Origin: Acinetobacter baumannii
GTDB taxonomy: Bacteria > Pseudomonadota > Gammaproteobacteria > Pseudomonadales > Moraxellaceae
DNA length: 64,000 nt
Direction of reading: 5' to 3'
Assembly: GCF_009759685.1 (NCBI RefSeq)
Contig: NZ_CP046654.1
Span: forward strand, 2,480,001 to 2,544,000
The translations under genes were made by a program, and so were the position numbers. Below are positions 57,531 through 64,000 of the stretch, piece after piece (the first letter of the stretch is position 1; the number at the start of each line of letters is the position of its first letter). Under the pieces are notes generated by a model that saw only the letters and a list, made by a program, of their open reading frames with translations, did no database searches and was not told where the DNA came from.

Positions 57531-58622
57531 ATGAACCCAAACATGACCACAACACCAACAGTGCATCACAGCACTTTAACTACAACCAATTCAACTGCTG
57601 TCGTTGATTCAGGACGGCTACATCCACCACCAAGCCCTTCAAAACGTAGTTTAAATGCCAAACGTCTGATCAACACCAAACAACTGGAGTATCAAGCATG
57701 GCTGGAAGTGCGTAAACAGGGAATAGGCAGTAGTGACGCCGCAGCCGCCTGTGGCTTGAATCCTTATATGTCGATACTGGAACTGTGGATGATCAAAACA
57801 GGACGGGTACAGCAAAACATTGATGATGAAAGCTCAGGACATGCACCTTTATATTGGGGCAAGCAGTTAGAACCCTTAGTCGCAGAATACTACAGCATGC
57901 ACACCAACCATAAAGTCCGTCGGGTTAATGCGGTGTTACAGCATCCTGATCCTGATAAAGCCTTTATGTTGGCGAACTTGGATTATGCCGTAGTGGGCAA
58001 TGAAGACGTGCAAATCCTAGAATGTAAAACCGCTGGGGAACATGGTGCCAAACTGTGGCGAGATGGTGTGCCGTTATACGTGTTGTGTCAGGTACAACAT
58101 CAACTGGCGGTAACAGGTAAGCAAGCGGCACATATTTGTGTGTTGCTATGTGGACAGGAAACTAAAATCTACAAAGTCAGTCGTAACGAAGCCCTGATTG
58201 AACAAATCATTCAGGCAGAACGGCTGTTTTGGGAGTGTGTTGAAAATAACGTTCCACCAGTAGTGGATGCCAGCGAATCGGCAGCCAAAGCTTTACAGCA
58301 GCTCTATCCTGAACATACCCCGCTCAGTTGTGTTGATCTAACGGAGGTCGAACTTGCCAATGAACTGTTTGATCAGCTGATTGATGAAAAGAAGCAGATT
58401 GAACAACACCAAAGCAAGTATGACCTACTCAAACACCGAGTTCAGGCACTGATGCAGGAACATGAACGTGCTGTATTTCAGCAAGGTTCAGTGACATGGA
58501 AGAAGAGCAAGGACAGTATCAGCCTAGACACCAAATCCTTACTACAGCACCAACCTGAACTCATCCAACAGTATCCACTACAGAAAGCAGGCAGTCGTCG
58601 TTTCAACATTTATCAAGATTAG
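57531..58622 (+). CDS. YqaJ-family viral recombinase / exonuclease
   Basis: This 363-residue protein has the YqaJ/lambda exonuclease-type nuclease fold: WLEVRKQGIGSSDAAAACGLNPYMSILELWMIKTG, APLYWGKQLEPLVAEYY, then FMLANLDYAVVG, ILECKTAGEHGAKLW (Glu-x-Lys) and VLCQVQHQLAVTGK. It should process double-strand ends in homologous recombination of a mobile element. A serine/threonine-rich tail of about 40 residues precedes the nuclease. It is flanked on both sides by strong terminators. Confidence 0.85.
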   Translation: MNPNMTTTPTVHHSTLTTTNSTAVVDSGRLHPPPSPSKRSLNAKRLINTKQLEYQAWLEVRKQGIGSSDAAAACGLNPYMSILELWMIKTGRVQQNIDDESSGHAPLYWGKQLEPLVAEYYSMHTNHKVRRVNAVLQHPDPDKAFMLANLDYAVVGNEDVQILECKTAGEHGAKLWRDGVPLYVLCQVQHQLAVTGKQAAHICVLLCGQETKIYKVSRNEALIEQIIQAERLFWECVENNVPPVVDASESAAKALQQLYPEHTPLSCVDLTEVELANELFDQLIDEKKQIEQHQSKYDLLKHRVQALMQEHERAVFQQGSVTWKKSKDSISLDTKSLLQHQPELIQQYPLQKAGSRRFNIYQD

Positions 58623-58663
58623 CTCAAAGCTTAGAGCCAATCACTCTGCAAGAAGCAATCTGA

Positions 58664-58694
58664 AATCCCGTGCAGCCCTGCATGGGATTTTTTT
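58664..58694 (+). terminator. Terminator after the YqaJ-type gene
   Basis: The stem AATCCCGTGCA / TGCATGGGATT encloses GCCC and is followed by an eight-T run and ATGCCG. Confidence 0.8.
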
Positions 58695-58761
58695 ATGCCG
58701 ATTTTAATTTAAGCAAACAGTGCAACACTTCTAAACATATCAACGACAGAGGAATTTCAAC

Positions 58762-59658
58762 ATGATTAAAGGTCTAGCCATTACACCGCCTATTTTAGGG
58801 CGAATCAGTATCGGCAAAGTTGTCGAAAAGAACGGGAAACGCATCCCTGAGAAAGACGATCAGTTCACTATTACAAGTCAAATACAGGGGAAGGACGGTT
58901 GGATTAAACACCCCTTGGATGAGCAATTGCGTAGTCAAGCACCGAATCAAAAGTTACGTAGCATCCCTGTACGTATGATCTTCAATGATCCTGAATTGAA
59001 CTTACGTGCCGAGTACAGCTTGTTTGACCGACAGACAGGTCGCCCGATTTGTGTGGGGAATGGTCAAACCTGCCAACGTATGACATCACAAGGTGTAGAG
59101 CAACATCCTTGTCCATCCCCCGATTTATGCCCACTTGGACAAGGCGGGCACTGTAAGCCTTATGGACGCCTGCATGTCAATTTAGGCGAAGCCGATGAGT
59201 TTGGGACTTTTATTTTCAGAACCACTGGTTTTAACAGCATTCGCACTTTGGCAGCACGTTTGAATTACTACCATGCAGCATCAGGTGGTTTGTTGTCGTG
59301 TTTACCATTGCAACTCACGTTAAGGGGAAAAAGTACCACCCAAAGCTATCGTCAGCCCGTGTATTACGTAGATTTAACGTTACGGGAAGGCGTGGATTTG
59401 CAAACAGCAATTCAGACGGCTAAGGAGATTGACCAACAGGGAAAACAGGCAGGGTTTGATCAGGCGGCATTAGATCAGATTGCACGGCAGGGTTTTGCCA
59501 ATGCCAAGTTTGAGGTGCATGCAGAGGAGGGGATGGAATTGCTGGAGGAATTTTATCCACACAGTGACAGTGCTGTAGATACAGAGCATTCAGCGCAATT
59601 GAGCTATGTGCAGGAGATTCAGCAGGGGTTGCAGCAGAGTGTTAGAGCTGTGAATTGA
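58762..59658 (+). CDS. Cys-rich phage/ICE-type protein, recombination-directionality-factor-like
   Basis: This 298-residue protein resembles the 'hydrolase or metal-binding' / RDF-like proteins found beside YqaJ and DUF932 genes in ICEs. A cysteine cluster (CVGNGQTCQRM, CPSPDLCPLGQGGHCKPYGRL) at about 92-133 probably binds zinc, and FRTTGFNSIRTLAARLNYY is a family segment. A role in DNA binding or single-strand annealing is inferred from neighbours. Confidence 0.68.
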   Translation: MIKGLAITPPILGRISIGKVVEKNGKRIPEKDDQFTITSQIQGKDGWIKHPLDEQLRSQAPNQKLRSIPVRMIFNDPELNLRAEYSLFDRQTGRPICVGNGQTCQRMTSQGVEQHPCPSPDLCPLGQGGHCKPYGRLHVNLGEADEFGTFIFRTTGFNSIRTLAARLNYYHAASGGLLSCLPLQLTLRGKSTTQSYRQPVYYVDLTLREGVDLQTAIQTAKEIDQQGKQAGFDQAALDQIARQGFANAKFEVHAEEGMELLEEFYPHSDSAVDTEHSAQLSYVQEIQQGLQQSVRAVN

Positions 59659-59731
59659 GCACAGTTGAATTATCTAGTCAGCTTGGTAAGTCAATTAATG
59701 GACTCTGAACAAGTTGGCTAGTCACTAATTG

Positions 59732-59760
59732 AAGGGAGCTTTGGCTCCCTTAATTTTTTT
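59732..59760 (+). terminator. Terminator closing the recombination gene block
   Basis: The stem AAGGGAGC / GCTCCCTT is followed by AATTTTTTT. The next base is where the GC-rich insertion element appears to begin. Confidence 0.75.
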
Positions 59761-59847
59761 GGGTAAGCGGATTAAATGGTTGATCTTACCTTTGCATGAG
59801 AGTGAGACAGACCGGCATCTCATCGGATTATCTGGTTGATGCTTCAC

Positions 59848-60255
59848 CTACTGCTGGTGCATGTTTCCTTCGCTAATTCCAGCAAGAACCCCACACGCCT
59901 TAACTTCCCGGTCATCGTTGCAACGCGCTCTTAGTGAAACGAGTTGTTTCTCAAGCGCCTGTAGAGCGGTTATCTGCGAGCGCACATGAGAGATGTGATC
60001 ATCGAGCAAGGCATTGACAGCGGTACAGGACTGATGAGGGTCGTCCTGATAGCGCTTTAGTTCGTGAATTTCTGCCAGTGACAGATCCAGGATGCGGCAG
60101 CGACGAATAAAGGCCAGCCGCTCAACGTGTTTCTCGGTATAGACACGGTAACCGTTCTCCTGCCGACCAGGCGGCGGCAACAAGCCCTGCCGTTCGTAGA
60201 AGCGGATCGTCTGTGTATCTACCCCTACTGACTGTGCCAACTGACCAATACGCAT
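59848..60255 (-). CDS. cadR: MerR-family Cd/Pb/Zn-responsive regulator, CadR/PbrR type (IS-borne copy)
   Basis: This 135-residue regulator has RIGQLAQSVGVDTQTIRFYERQGLL, then metal-site cysteines in HQSCTAVN, RARCNDDREVKACGVL. The frame opens five codons earlier at a TTG, but ATG 60255 has a GGAGG ribosome site. It is divergent from the CDF gene across a MerR-type promoter, the same layout as the chromosomal pair near 17.7 kb, but only distantly related in sequence and far more GC-rich. Confidence 0.88.
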   Translation of the reverse strand: MRIGQLAQSVGVDTQTIRFYERQGLLPPPGRQENGYRVYTEKHVERLAFIRRCRILDLSLAEIHELKRYQDDPHQSCTAVNALLDDHISHVRSQITALQALEKQLVSLRARCNDDREVKACGVLAGISEGNMHQQ

Positions 60256-60286
60256 CGGGTTCCTCCGCAACGGATTCTCTACGCTA

Positions 60287-60317
60287 TTGACATTATAGCT
60301 ACTATATAGTTTTAAAT
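60287..60317 (+). promoter_or_regulatory. MerR-type promoter/operator of the IS-borne transporter
   Basis: A TTGACA -35 is followed after 19 bases by TTAAAT. The spacer contains a dyad (TTATAGC / CTATATAG) with the spacing of MerR operators. Confidence 0.65.
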
Positions 60318-60350
60318 GAAAACCCGATCACATTCAAGTGGAGTCATATC

Positions 60351-61247
60351 ATGAGTAAAAACTGCGGAGGCCCCTGTGGCGACCATGCAAGGCCTGCGGC
60401 GGATATCGATATGCAGGCCTCCTCCGAGGCGCCAGGGAGATGGGTCAGTGTTTATGCCGTGCCGAAGATGGACTGTCCATCAGAAGAGCGCATGATTCGC
60501 CTGGCCCTGAACGGCGTTGAGGGGATTCGGGCACTGTCCTTCGACTTGTCGAACCGCCGGTTGAAGGTCGTGCATGACGGCGAGGCTGAGCCCATTACCG
60601 CGAAACTGGCGACCTTGGGGCTAGGCGCCTTGCTTCAGGAAACCGTCATTGCCGACCCAGAGACGATCAAGGCCGCTGAGAGCTCGGCAGTCTCTGCTAC
60701 GCAGGAGTCAGGCACTCTGCGCGTGTTGCTCGGTATCAATGCGATCATGTTCGTGGTGGAAATGACTGCTGGCCTGATCGCCCAGTCTACCGGCCTGATC
60801 GCTGATTCCCTGGATATGTTTGCCGATGCAGCCGTCTATGGCCTGGCTCTCTATGCCGTAGGGCGCAGTGCGAAAATGCAGGTACGTGCCGCGCATCTGG
60901 CAGGGGTACTGCAACTGATTTTGGCTATCGGCGTACTCGTCGAGGTGGTGCGACGCTTTGTTTTCGGTAGTGAGCCTGAATCGCTGATGATGATGGCGAT
61001 CGCCTTCGTCGCATTGATTGCCAATACCAGTTGTCTGCTGCTCATATCCAAACATCGGGAGGGCGGAGCGCACATGAAGGCAAGCTGGATATTCTCGGCC
61101 AACGACGTGGTGATCAACCTGGGGGTCATCACCGCCGGCGCTCTGGTCGCGTGGACCGGGTCCAATTATCCGGATCTGATTATCGGCACCATCGTGGGGG
61201 TAATTGTACTTAACGGTGCTAGACGCATTTTGGCGTTGAAGGGTTAA
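60351..61247 (+). CDS. czcD: CDF cation transporter with N-terminal HMA-like domain
   Basis: This 298-residue protein has a Cys/His-rich start (MSKNCGGPCGDHA), an HMA-like metal-binding domain (about 30-95, with KMDCPSEERM, one cysteine of the usual pair), and a six-segment CDF domain with LIADSLDMFADAAVYG and FSANDVVINLGV. It exports cadmium, zinc or lead ions. It sits between cadR and lspA; its stop is three bases before the lspA start. It parallels the shorter chromosomal CDF protein. Confidence 0.85.
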   Translation: MSKNCGGPCGDHARPAADIDMQASSEAPGRWVSVYAVPKMDCPSEERMIRLALNGVEGIRALSFDLSNRRLKVVHDGEAEPITAKLATLGLGALLQETVIADPETIKAAESSAVSATQESGTLRVLLGINAIMFVVEMTAGLIAQSTGLIADSLDMFADAAVYGLALYAVGRSAKMQVRAAHLAGVLQLILAIGVLVEVVRRFVFGSEPESLMMMAIAFVALIANTSCLLLISKHREGGAHMKASWIFSANDVVINLGVITAGALVAWTGSNYPDLIIGTIVGVIVLNGARRILALKG

Positions 61248-61250
61248 ATA

Positions 61251-61763
61251 ATGCTCATTATTGGCAAAAAGCTCTCGCCGTATGCCCTATTGTCCATATC
61301 GGGCCTGCTGGCAGCGTCTGATCAGGCCGTAAAATGGCTGGTGCAACAATCAATGGCATATGGCGAGTCTATTTCAGTGACCTCATTCTTTAACTGGGTA
61401 CACGTATGGAATACCGGTGCCGCATTCAGTCTTTTTGCGAATGGTGGAGGCTGGCAGCGCTACTTTTTTATCGGAATCGCGGTAGTGGTCTCGATTTTTC
61501 TGATCAAGCTGATCCTTGAAAATCGTCATAAAGGAGAAGCCATCGCTTACAGTCTTATCCTCGGTGGCGCCATGGGCAACCTGATTGACCGGGTCTTTCG
61601 CGGCTATGTTGTGGATTCCTTTGATTTCTATTGGCGAGACTGGCATTGGCCGGCCTTCAACCTGGCTGATATTGCAATTGTCCTCGGTGCCTTACTTTTA
61701 GTTTCCAGCAGCTTGTTGGGTAAAAAAGCAAACACCAATGCCGAGTCGGATGGATCTGACTGA
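61251..61763 (+). CDS. lspA: Lipoprotein signal peptidase II (element-borne)
   Basis: This 170-residue inner-membrane aspartyl protease has four membrane segments and both family motifs: NTGAAFSLF (near 50) and GGAMGNLIDRVFRGYVVDSFDF with the catalytic Asp pair completed by AFNLADIAI. It removes signal peptides from prolipoproteins. The host must have its own copy, so this is an accessory, as is typical of ISPpu12-like elements. Its benefit there is unknown. Confidence 0.92.
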   Translation: MLIIGKKLSPYALLSISGLLAASDQAVKWLVQQSMAYGESISVTSFFNWVHVWNTGAAFSLFANGGGWQRYFFIGIAVVVSIFLIKLILENRHKGEAIAYSLILGGAMGNLIDRVFRGYVVDSFDFYWRDWHWPAFNLADIAIVLGALLLVSSSLLGKKANTNAESDGSD

Positions 61764-61784
61764 CACCTACGCCTATACAACACC

Positions 61785-61996
61785 ATGACCGAACTTCCCG
61801 ACAACATCCTTCACCTGCCGCAATACCAAGTACTGGGCTGCAAATCAACCGACGACGAAATGCACTTCCAGGTGGACGTGCCCGATCCCATCGCCTGCGA
61901 GGAATGCGGCGTGCAGGGTGAGTTCGTACGGTTCGGCAAGCGTGACGTTCCCTATCGTGATCTGCCCATCCACGGCAAGCGGGTCACTCTCTGGGT
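61785..61996 (+). pseudogene. tnpA: ISL3-family transposase, 5' part, interrupted by a mercury transposon
   Basis: About 71 residues of an ISL3-type transposase remain, with the N-terminal zinc-binding segment CEECGVQGEFVRFGKRDVPYRDLPIHGKRV. At 61997 the frame runs into the terminal repeat of the Tn21-like element and ends after eleven more codons. The remainder may lie past the right end of the transposon. Confidence 0.82.
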
Positions 61997-62034
61997 GGGG
62001 GCACCTCAGAAATCGGAAAATAAAGCACGCTAAG
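61997..62034. repeat. 38-bp Tn21-type terminal inverted repeat (mer end)
   Basis: The segment starts GGGGGCACCTCAGAAATCGG and ends with CGGAAAATAAAGCACGCTAAG, which matches the Tn21 terminal repeat except for one base in the middle as I recall it. Transposase of the Tn3 family binds here. It lies exactly at the break in the ISL3 transposase. Confidence 0.88.
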
Positions 62035-62464
62035 GCATAGCTGACCTTGCCAGGCCTGCTTCGCCCTGTAGTGACGCGATCAACGGGCAGGAAACATTCC
62101 CCATTCGTGCATGGCAGGCGCACACGAGTTCAGACAGCACGGTTTCCATGCGCGCCAAGTCGGCCATCTTCTCGCGCACGTCCTTGAGCTTGTGTTCGGC
62201 CAGGCTGCTGGCCTCCTCGCAGTGGGTGCCATCGTCGAGCCGCAACAGCTCGGCAATCTCGTCCAGACTGAACCCCAGCCGCTGTGCCGATTTCACGAAT
62301 TTCACCCGAACCACGTCCGCCTCCCCATAGCGGCGAATGCTGCCATAGGGCTTGTCTGGCTCCGGCAGCAGGCCCTTGCGCTGGTAGAACCGGATGGTCT
62401 CCACATTGACCCCGGCCGCCTTGGCAAAAACGCCAATGGTCAGATTCTCAAAATTAATTTGCAT
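62030..62464 (-). CDS. merR: Mercuric resistance regulator MerR
   Basis: This 144-residue regulator has the DNA-binding helix [27 protein letters not shown] and the three mercury-binding cysteines in [18 protein letters not shown]. It represses the operon without mercury and activates it with mercury. Its stop codon lies inside the terminal repeat of the transposon. Confidence 0.96.
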   Translation of the reverse strand: MQINFENLTIGVFAKAAGVNVETIRFYQRKGLLPEPDKPYGSIRRYGEADVVRVKFVKSAQRLGFSLDEIAELLRLDDGTHCEEASSLAEHKLKDVREKMADLARMETVLSELVCACHARMGNVSCPLIASLQGEAGLARSAMP

Positions 62465-62469
62465 ATCGC

Positions 62470-62500
62470 TTGACTCCGTACATAACTACGGAAGTAAGCT
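62470..62500 (+). promoter_or_regulatory. mer promoter/operator
   Basis: TTGACT and TAAGCT are separated by 19 bases that contain the dyad CCGTAC / TACGG, the classic MerR operator with overlong spacer. Confidence 0.92.
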
Positions 62501-62535
62501 TAAGCTATCCAAACCAAATTTGAAAGGACAAGCGT

Positions 62536-62886
62536 ATGTCTGAACCACAAAACGGGCGCGGCGCGCTCTTCGCCGGTGGGCTGGCCGCCATTCTTGCGTC
62601 GGCCTGCTGCCTGGGGCCGCTGGTTTTGATCGCCTTGGGGTTCAGCGGGGCATGGATCGGCAACCTGACGGTATTGGAGCCGTATCGGCCGATCTTCATC
62701 GGCGCGGCGCTGGTTGCACTGTTCTTTGCCTGGCGGCGCATCGTCCGACCGACCGCAGCCTGCAAGCCGGGCGAGGTGTGCGCGATTCCGCAAGTGCGCA
62801 CCACCTACAAGCTCATTTTCTGGTTCGTCGCCGTGTTGGTCTTGGTCGCGCTTGGTTTTCCCTACGTCATGCCATTTTTCTACTAA
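62536..62886 (+). CDS. merT: Mercuric ion transporter MerT
   Basis: This 116-residue inner-membrane protein has three membrane segments, the first with the Cys-Cys pair ASACCLGPLVLIALG and a second pair in ACKPGEVCAIP on the cytoplasmic loop. It takes Hg2+ from MerP and passes it to MerA. It is first in the operon after the MerR-controlled promoter. Confidence 0.96.
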   Translation: MSEPQNGRGALFAGGLAAILASACCLGPLVLIALGFSGAWIGNLTVLEPYRPIFIGAALVALFFAWRRIVRPTAACKPGEVCAIPQVRTTYKLIFWFVAVLVLVALGFPYVMPFFY

Positions 62887-62899
62887 TCAGGAGTTCATC

Positions 62900-63175
62900 A
62901 TGAAAAAGCTGTTTGCCTCCCTCGCTCTCGCCGCTTTCGTTGCCCCCGTGTTCGCCGCCACTCAGACCGTAACGCTGTCCGTGCCTGGCATGACCTGCGC
63001 CTCTTGCCCGATCACTGTCAAGCACGCGCTTTCCAAGGTTGAGGGCGTGAGCAAGACCGACGTAAGTTTCGACAAGCGCCAGGCCGTCGTCACCTTCGAC
63101 GATGCCAAGACCAACGTCCAGAAGTTGACCAAGGCGACCGAGGACGCGGGCTATCCGTCCAGCCTCAAACGCTGA
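62900..63175 (+). CDS. merP: Periplasmic mercury-binding protein MerP
   Basis: This 91-residue HMA-fold protein has a signal peptide (cleavage near VFAATQ) and the metal motif GMTCASCP. It binds Hg2+ in the periplasm and hands it to MerT. ATG 62900 follows TCAGGAGTTCATC; the frame extends upstream into merT but that is not the start. Confidence 0.96.
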   Translation: MKKLFASLALAAFVAPVFAATQTVTLSVPGMTCASCPITVKHALSKVEGVSKTDVSFDKRQAVVTFDDAKTNVQKLTKATEDAGYPSSLKR

Positions 63176-63202
63176 TCCGTTAACCGAACTCGGGAGCGAC
63201 AC

Positions 63203-63628
63203 ATGGGACTCATCACGCGCATCGCTGGCAAAACCGGCGCGCTCGGCAGCGTCGTTTCCGCGATGGGCTGCGCCGCCTGTTTTCCTGCCATCGCCAGCTT
63301 TGGCGCGGCCATCGGACTGGGCTTCTTGAGCCAGTACGAGGGGCTATTCATTGGCATCCTGCTGCCGATGTTCGCCGGCATCGCGTTACTCGCCAATGCT
63401 ATCGCTTGGCTCAATCATCGACAGTGGCGACGCACGGCGCTCGGCACGATAGGCCCGATCTTGGTGCTGGCAGCGGTGTTTTTAATGCGGGCTTACGGCT
63501 GGCAGAGCGGTGGACTGCTCTATGTCGGCCTGGCCTTGATGGTTGGGGTGTCGGTCTGGGATTTCATCTCGCCAGCACATCGCCGCTGCGGGCCGGACAG
63601 CTGTGAATTGCCAGAACAACGTGGCTGA
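63203..63628 (+). CDS. merC: Mercury transport protein MerC
   Basis: This 141-residue inner-membrane protein has four membrane segments, a Cys pair in MGCAACFPAIAS and cysteines near the end (RRCGPDSCELP). It is an extra Hg2+ importer found in Tn21-type operons. It is followed 38 bases later by merA. Confidence 0.94.
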   Translation: MGLITRIAGKTGALGSVVSAMGCAACFPAIASFGAAIGLGFLSQYEGLFIGILLPMFAGIALLANAIAWLNHRQWRRTALGTIGPILVLAAVFLMRAYGWQSGGLLYVGLALMVGVSVWDFISPAHRRCGPDSCELPEQRG

Positions 63629-63666
63629 CGGCAACAGCCGTAGCCACCACAGAAAAGGAAAAATAC

Positions 63667-64000
63667 ATGACCACCCTGAAAATCACCGGGATGACCTGCG
63701 ACTCGTGCGCGGCTCACGTCAAGGAAGCCTTGGAGAAAGTGCCCGGCGTGCAATCGGCGCTGGTGTCCTATCCGAAGGGCACAGCGCAACTCGCCATTGA
63801 GGCGGGCACGTCATCGGATGCGCTGACTACCGCCGTGGCCGGACTGGGCTACGAGGCAACGCTTGCCGATGCGCCACCGACGGACAACCGCGCCGGCCTG
63901 CTCGACAAGATGCGCGGCTGGATAGGGGCCGCTGATAAGCCCAGTGGCAACGAACGCCCGTTGCAGGTCGTCGTCATTGGTAGCGGTGGCGCGGCAATGG
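63667..64000 (+). CDS. merA: Mercuric reductase MerA, 5' part only
   Basis: About 111 residues are visible before the window ends. The N-terminal HMA domain with GMTCDSCAAHVKEALEKVPG is present, followed by a linker and the start of the FAD domain (VVVIGSGGAAM). MerA reduces Hg2+ to volatile Hg0. The start ATG follows GAAAAGGAAAAATAC. Confidence 0.95.
   Translation, partial: MTTLKITGMTCDSCAAHVKEALEKVPGVQSALVSYPKGTAQLAIEAGTSSDALTTAVAGLGYEATLADAPPTDNRAGLLDKMRGWIGAADKPSGNERPLQVVVIGSGGAAM

Larger units (their letters stand above)
59761..61996. mobile_element. ISPpu12-like ISL3-family element (interrupted)
   Basis: The segment carries cadR, a CDF transporter, lspA and the start of an ISL3-type transposase, the gene content known for ISPpu12. 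Its outer end shows a repeated motif (CGGATTAAATGGTTGAT at 59767 and CGGATTATCTGGTTGAT at 59823), likely terminal and subterminal transposase sites. The transposase gene is cut at 61996 by a Tn21-type terminal repeat. Composition is much more GC-rich than the island. Confidence 0.72.
47312..64000. mobile_element. Genomic island inserted at the tRNA-Ser 3' end (right end outside window)
   Basis: From the tRNA-Ser 3' end to the window edge all genes are of integrative, phage-like or transposon type: integrase, AlpA, PrtN-family, Gp2/YfjJ-type, YqaJ, DUF932, then an IS and a mercury transposon. No second copy of the tRNA 3' segment occurs in the window, so the right end and length are unknown. 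The region may be a composite of more than one element. Confidence 0.8.
61997..64000. mobile_element. Tn21-like mercury resistance transposon (left, mer end)
   Basis: The terminal repeat is followed by merR, merT, merP, merC and the start of merA. Presence of merC places it with Tn21-type rather than Tn501-type mer operons. It runs past the window, so its transposition genes cannot be seen. Confidence 0.88.

Noticed and set aside
60708..61165. Two overlapping minus-strand frames opposite the CDF gene
   Set aside because: They are shadow frames in GC-rich sequence, with low-complexity composition and no motifs.
62500..62804. Arg/Pro-rich minus-strand frames opposite merT
   Set aside because: They are shadows of merT in GC-rich DNA.
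47312..64000. Search for a second copy of the tRNA-Ser 3' end as right attachment site
   Set aside because: None was seen by eye in the window; the island probably ends beyond it.

Overview
The window is an Acinetobacter chromosome segment, most likely A. baumannii complex. The backbone is AT-rich with Acinetobacter-type codon use, and it carries the conserved blocks zapA / 6S RNA / ygfB-pepP-ubiH-ubiI, nudC-fimL / rnhA-dnaQ fusion / mltD, yejABEF, rnt-pyrC, argG and fadH. No species-level marker is present, so the species is inferred.

Layout. (1) 1 to about 11,065 is the right end of a prophage. It runs from the tail-tip protein (cut by the window edge) through holin, GH108 endolysin and a small lipoprotein, then a cargo block, then a tyrosine integrase that abuts the 3' end of the 6S RNA gene. 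The cargo is a ZnuD-like TonB receptor behind a Zur-type palindrome, an EptA phosphoethanolamine transferase behind a PmrA-box-like direct repeat, a truncated SRAP/YedK remnant and a lipoprotein. (2) 11,066-47,335 is core chromosome: cell division, ubiquinone synthesis, a CadR/CDF metal efflux pair, ArgO/ArgP, RsmI, YraN, DolP, NudC, FimL, an RNase HI-DnaQ fusion, a LysM-rich MltD, the Yej peptide ABC transporter, an old-yellow-enzyme homologue, a siderophore receptor, tRNA-Glu, RNase T, PyrC, a diguanylate cyclase, ArgG, FadH and tRNA-Ser. (3) From 47,336 to the window end is a genomic island at the 3' end of tRNA-Ser(UGA). Its left part resembles a phage satellite or small integrative element: P4-type integrase, AlpA, PrtN-family activator, two unknown proteins, an inovirus Gp2/YfjJ-type protein and small exported proteins. 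Its middle part (56.4-59.7 kb) has a DUF932 protein, a YqaJ-type exonuclease and a Cys-rich ICE/phage-type protein, each preceded by a strong terminator. (4) From about 59.76 kb base composition jumps to GC-rich. An ISPpu12-like ISL3 element carrying cadR, a CDF transporter and lspA is interrupted within its transposase gene by the 38-bp terminal repeat of a Tn21-type mercury transposon (merR, merT, merP, merC, start of merA), which runs off the window.

How the parts work together. Most acquired genes deal with metals or the envelope: prophage zinc receptor and lipid A modification, IS-borne Cd/Zn/Pb-type efflux, and transposon mercury reduction. The chromosome already holds its own CadR/CDF pair. 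The least explained parts are the prophage cargo with host-type operators, and the 48.9-56.4 kb stretch, which holds unknown genes, a G-poor origin-like region, a near-identical 22-bp repeat and a cluster of perfect stem-loops. All calls come from reading the sequence; no database search was run.
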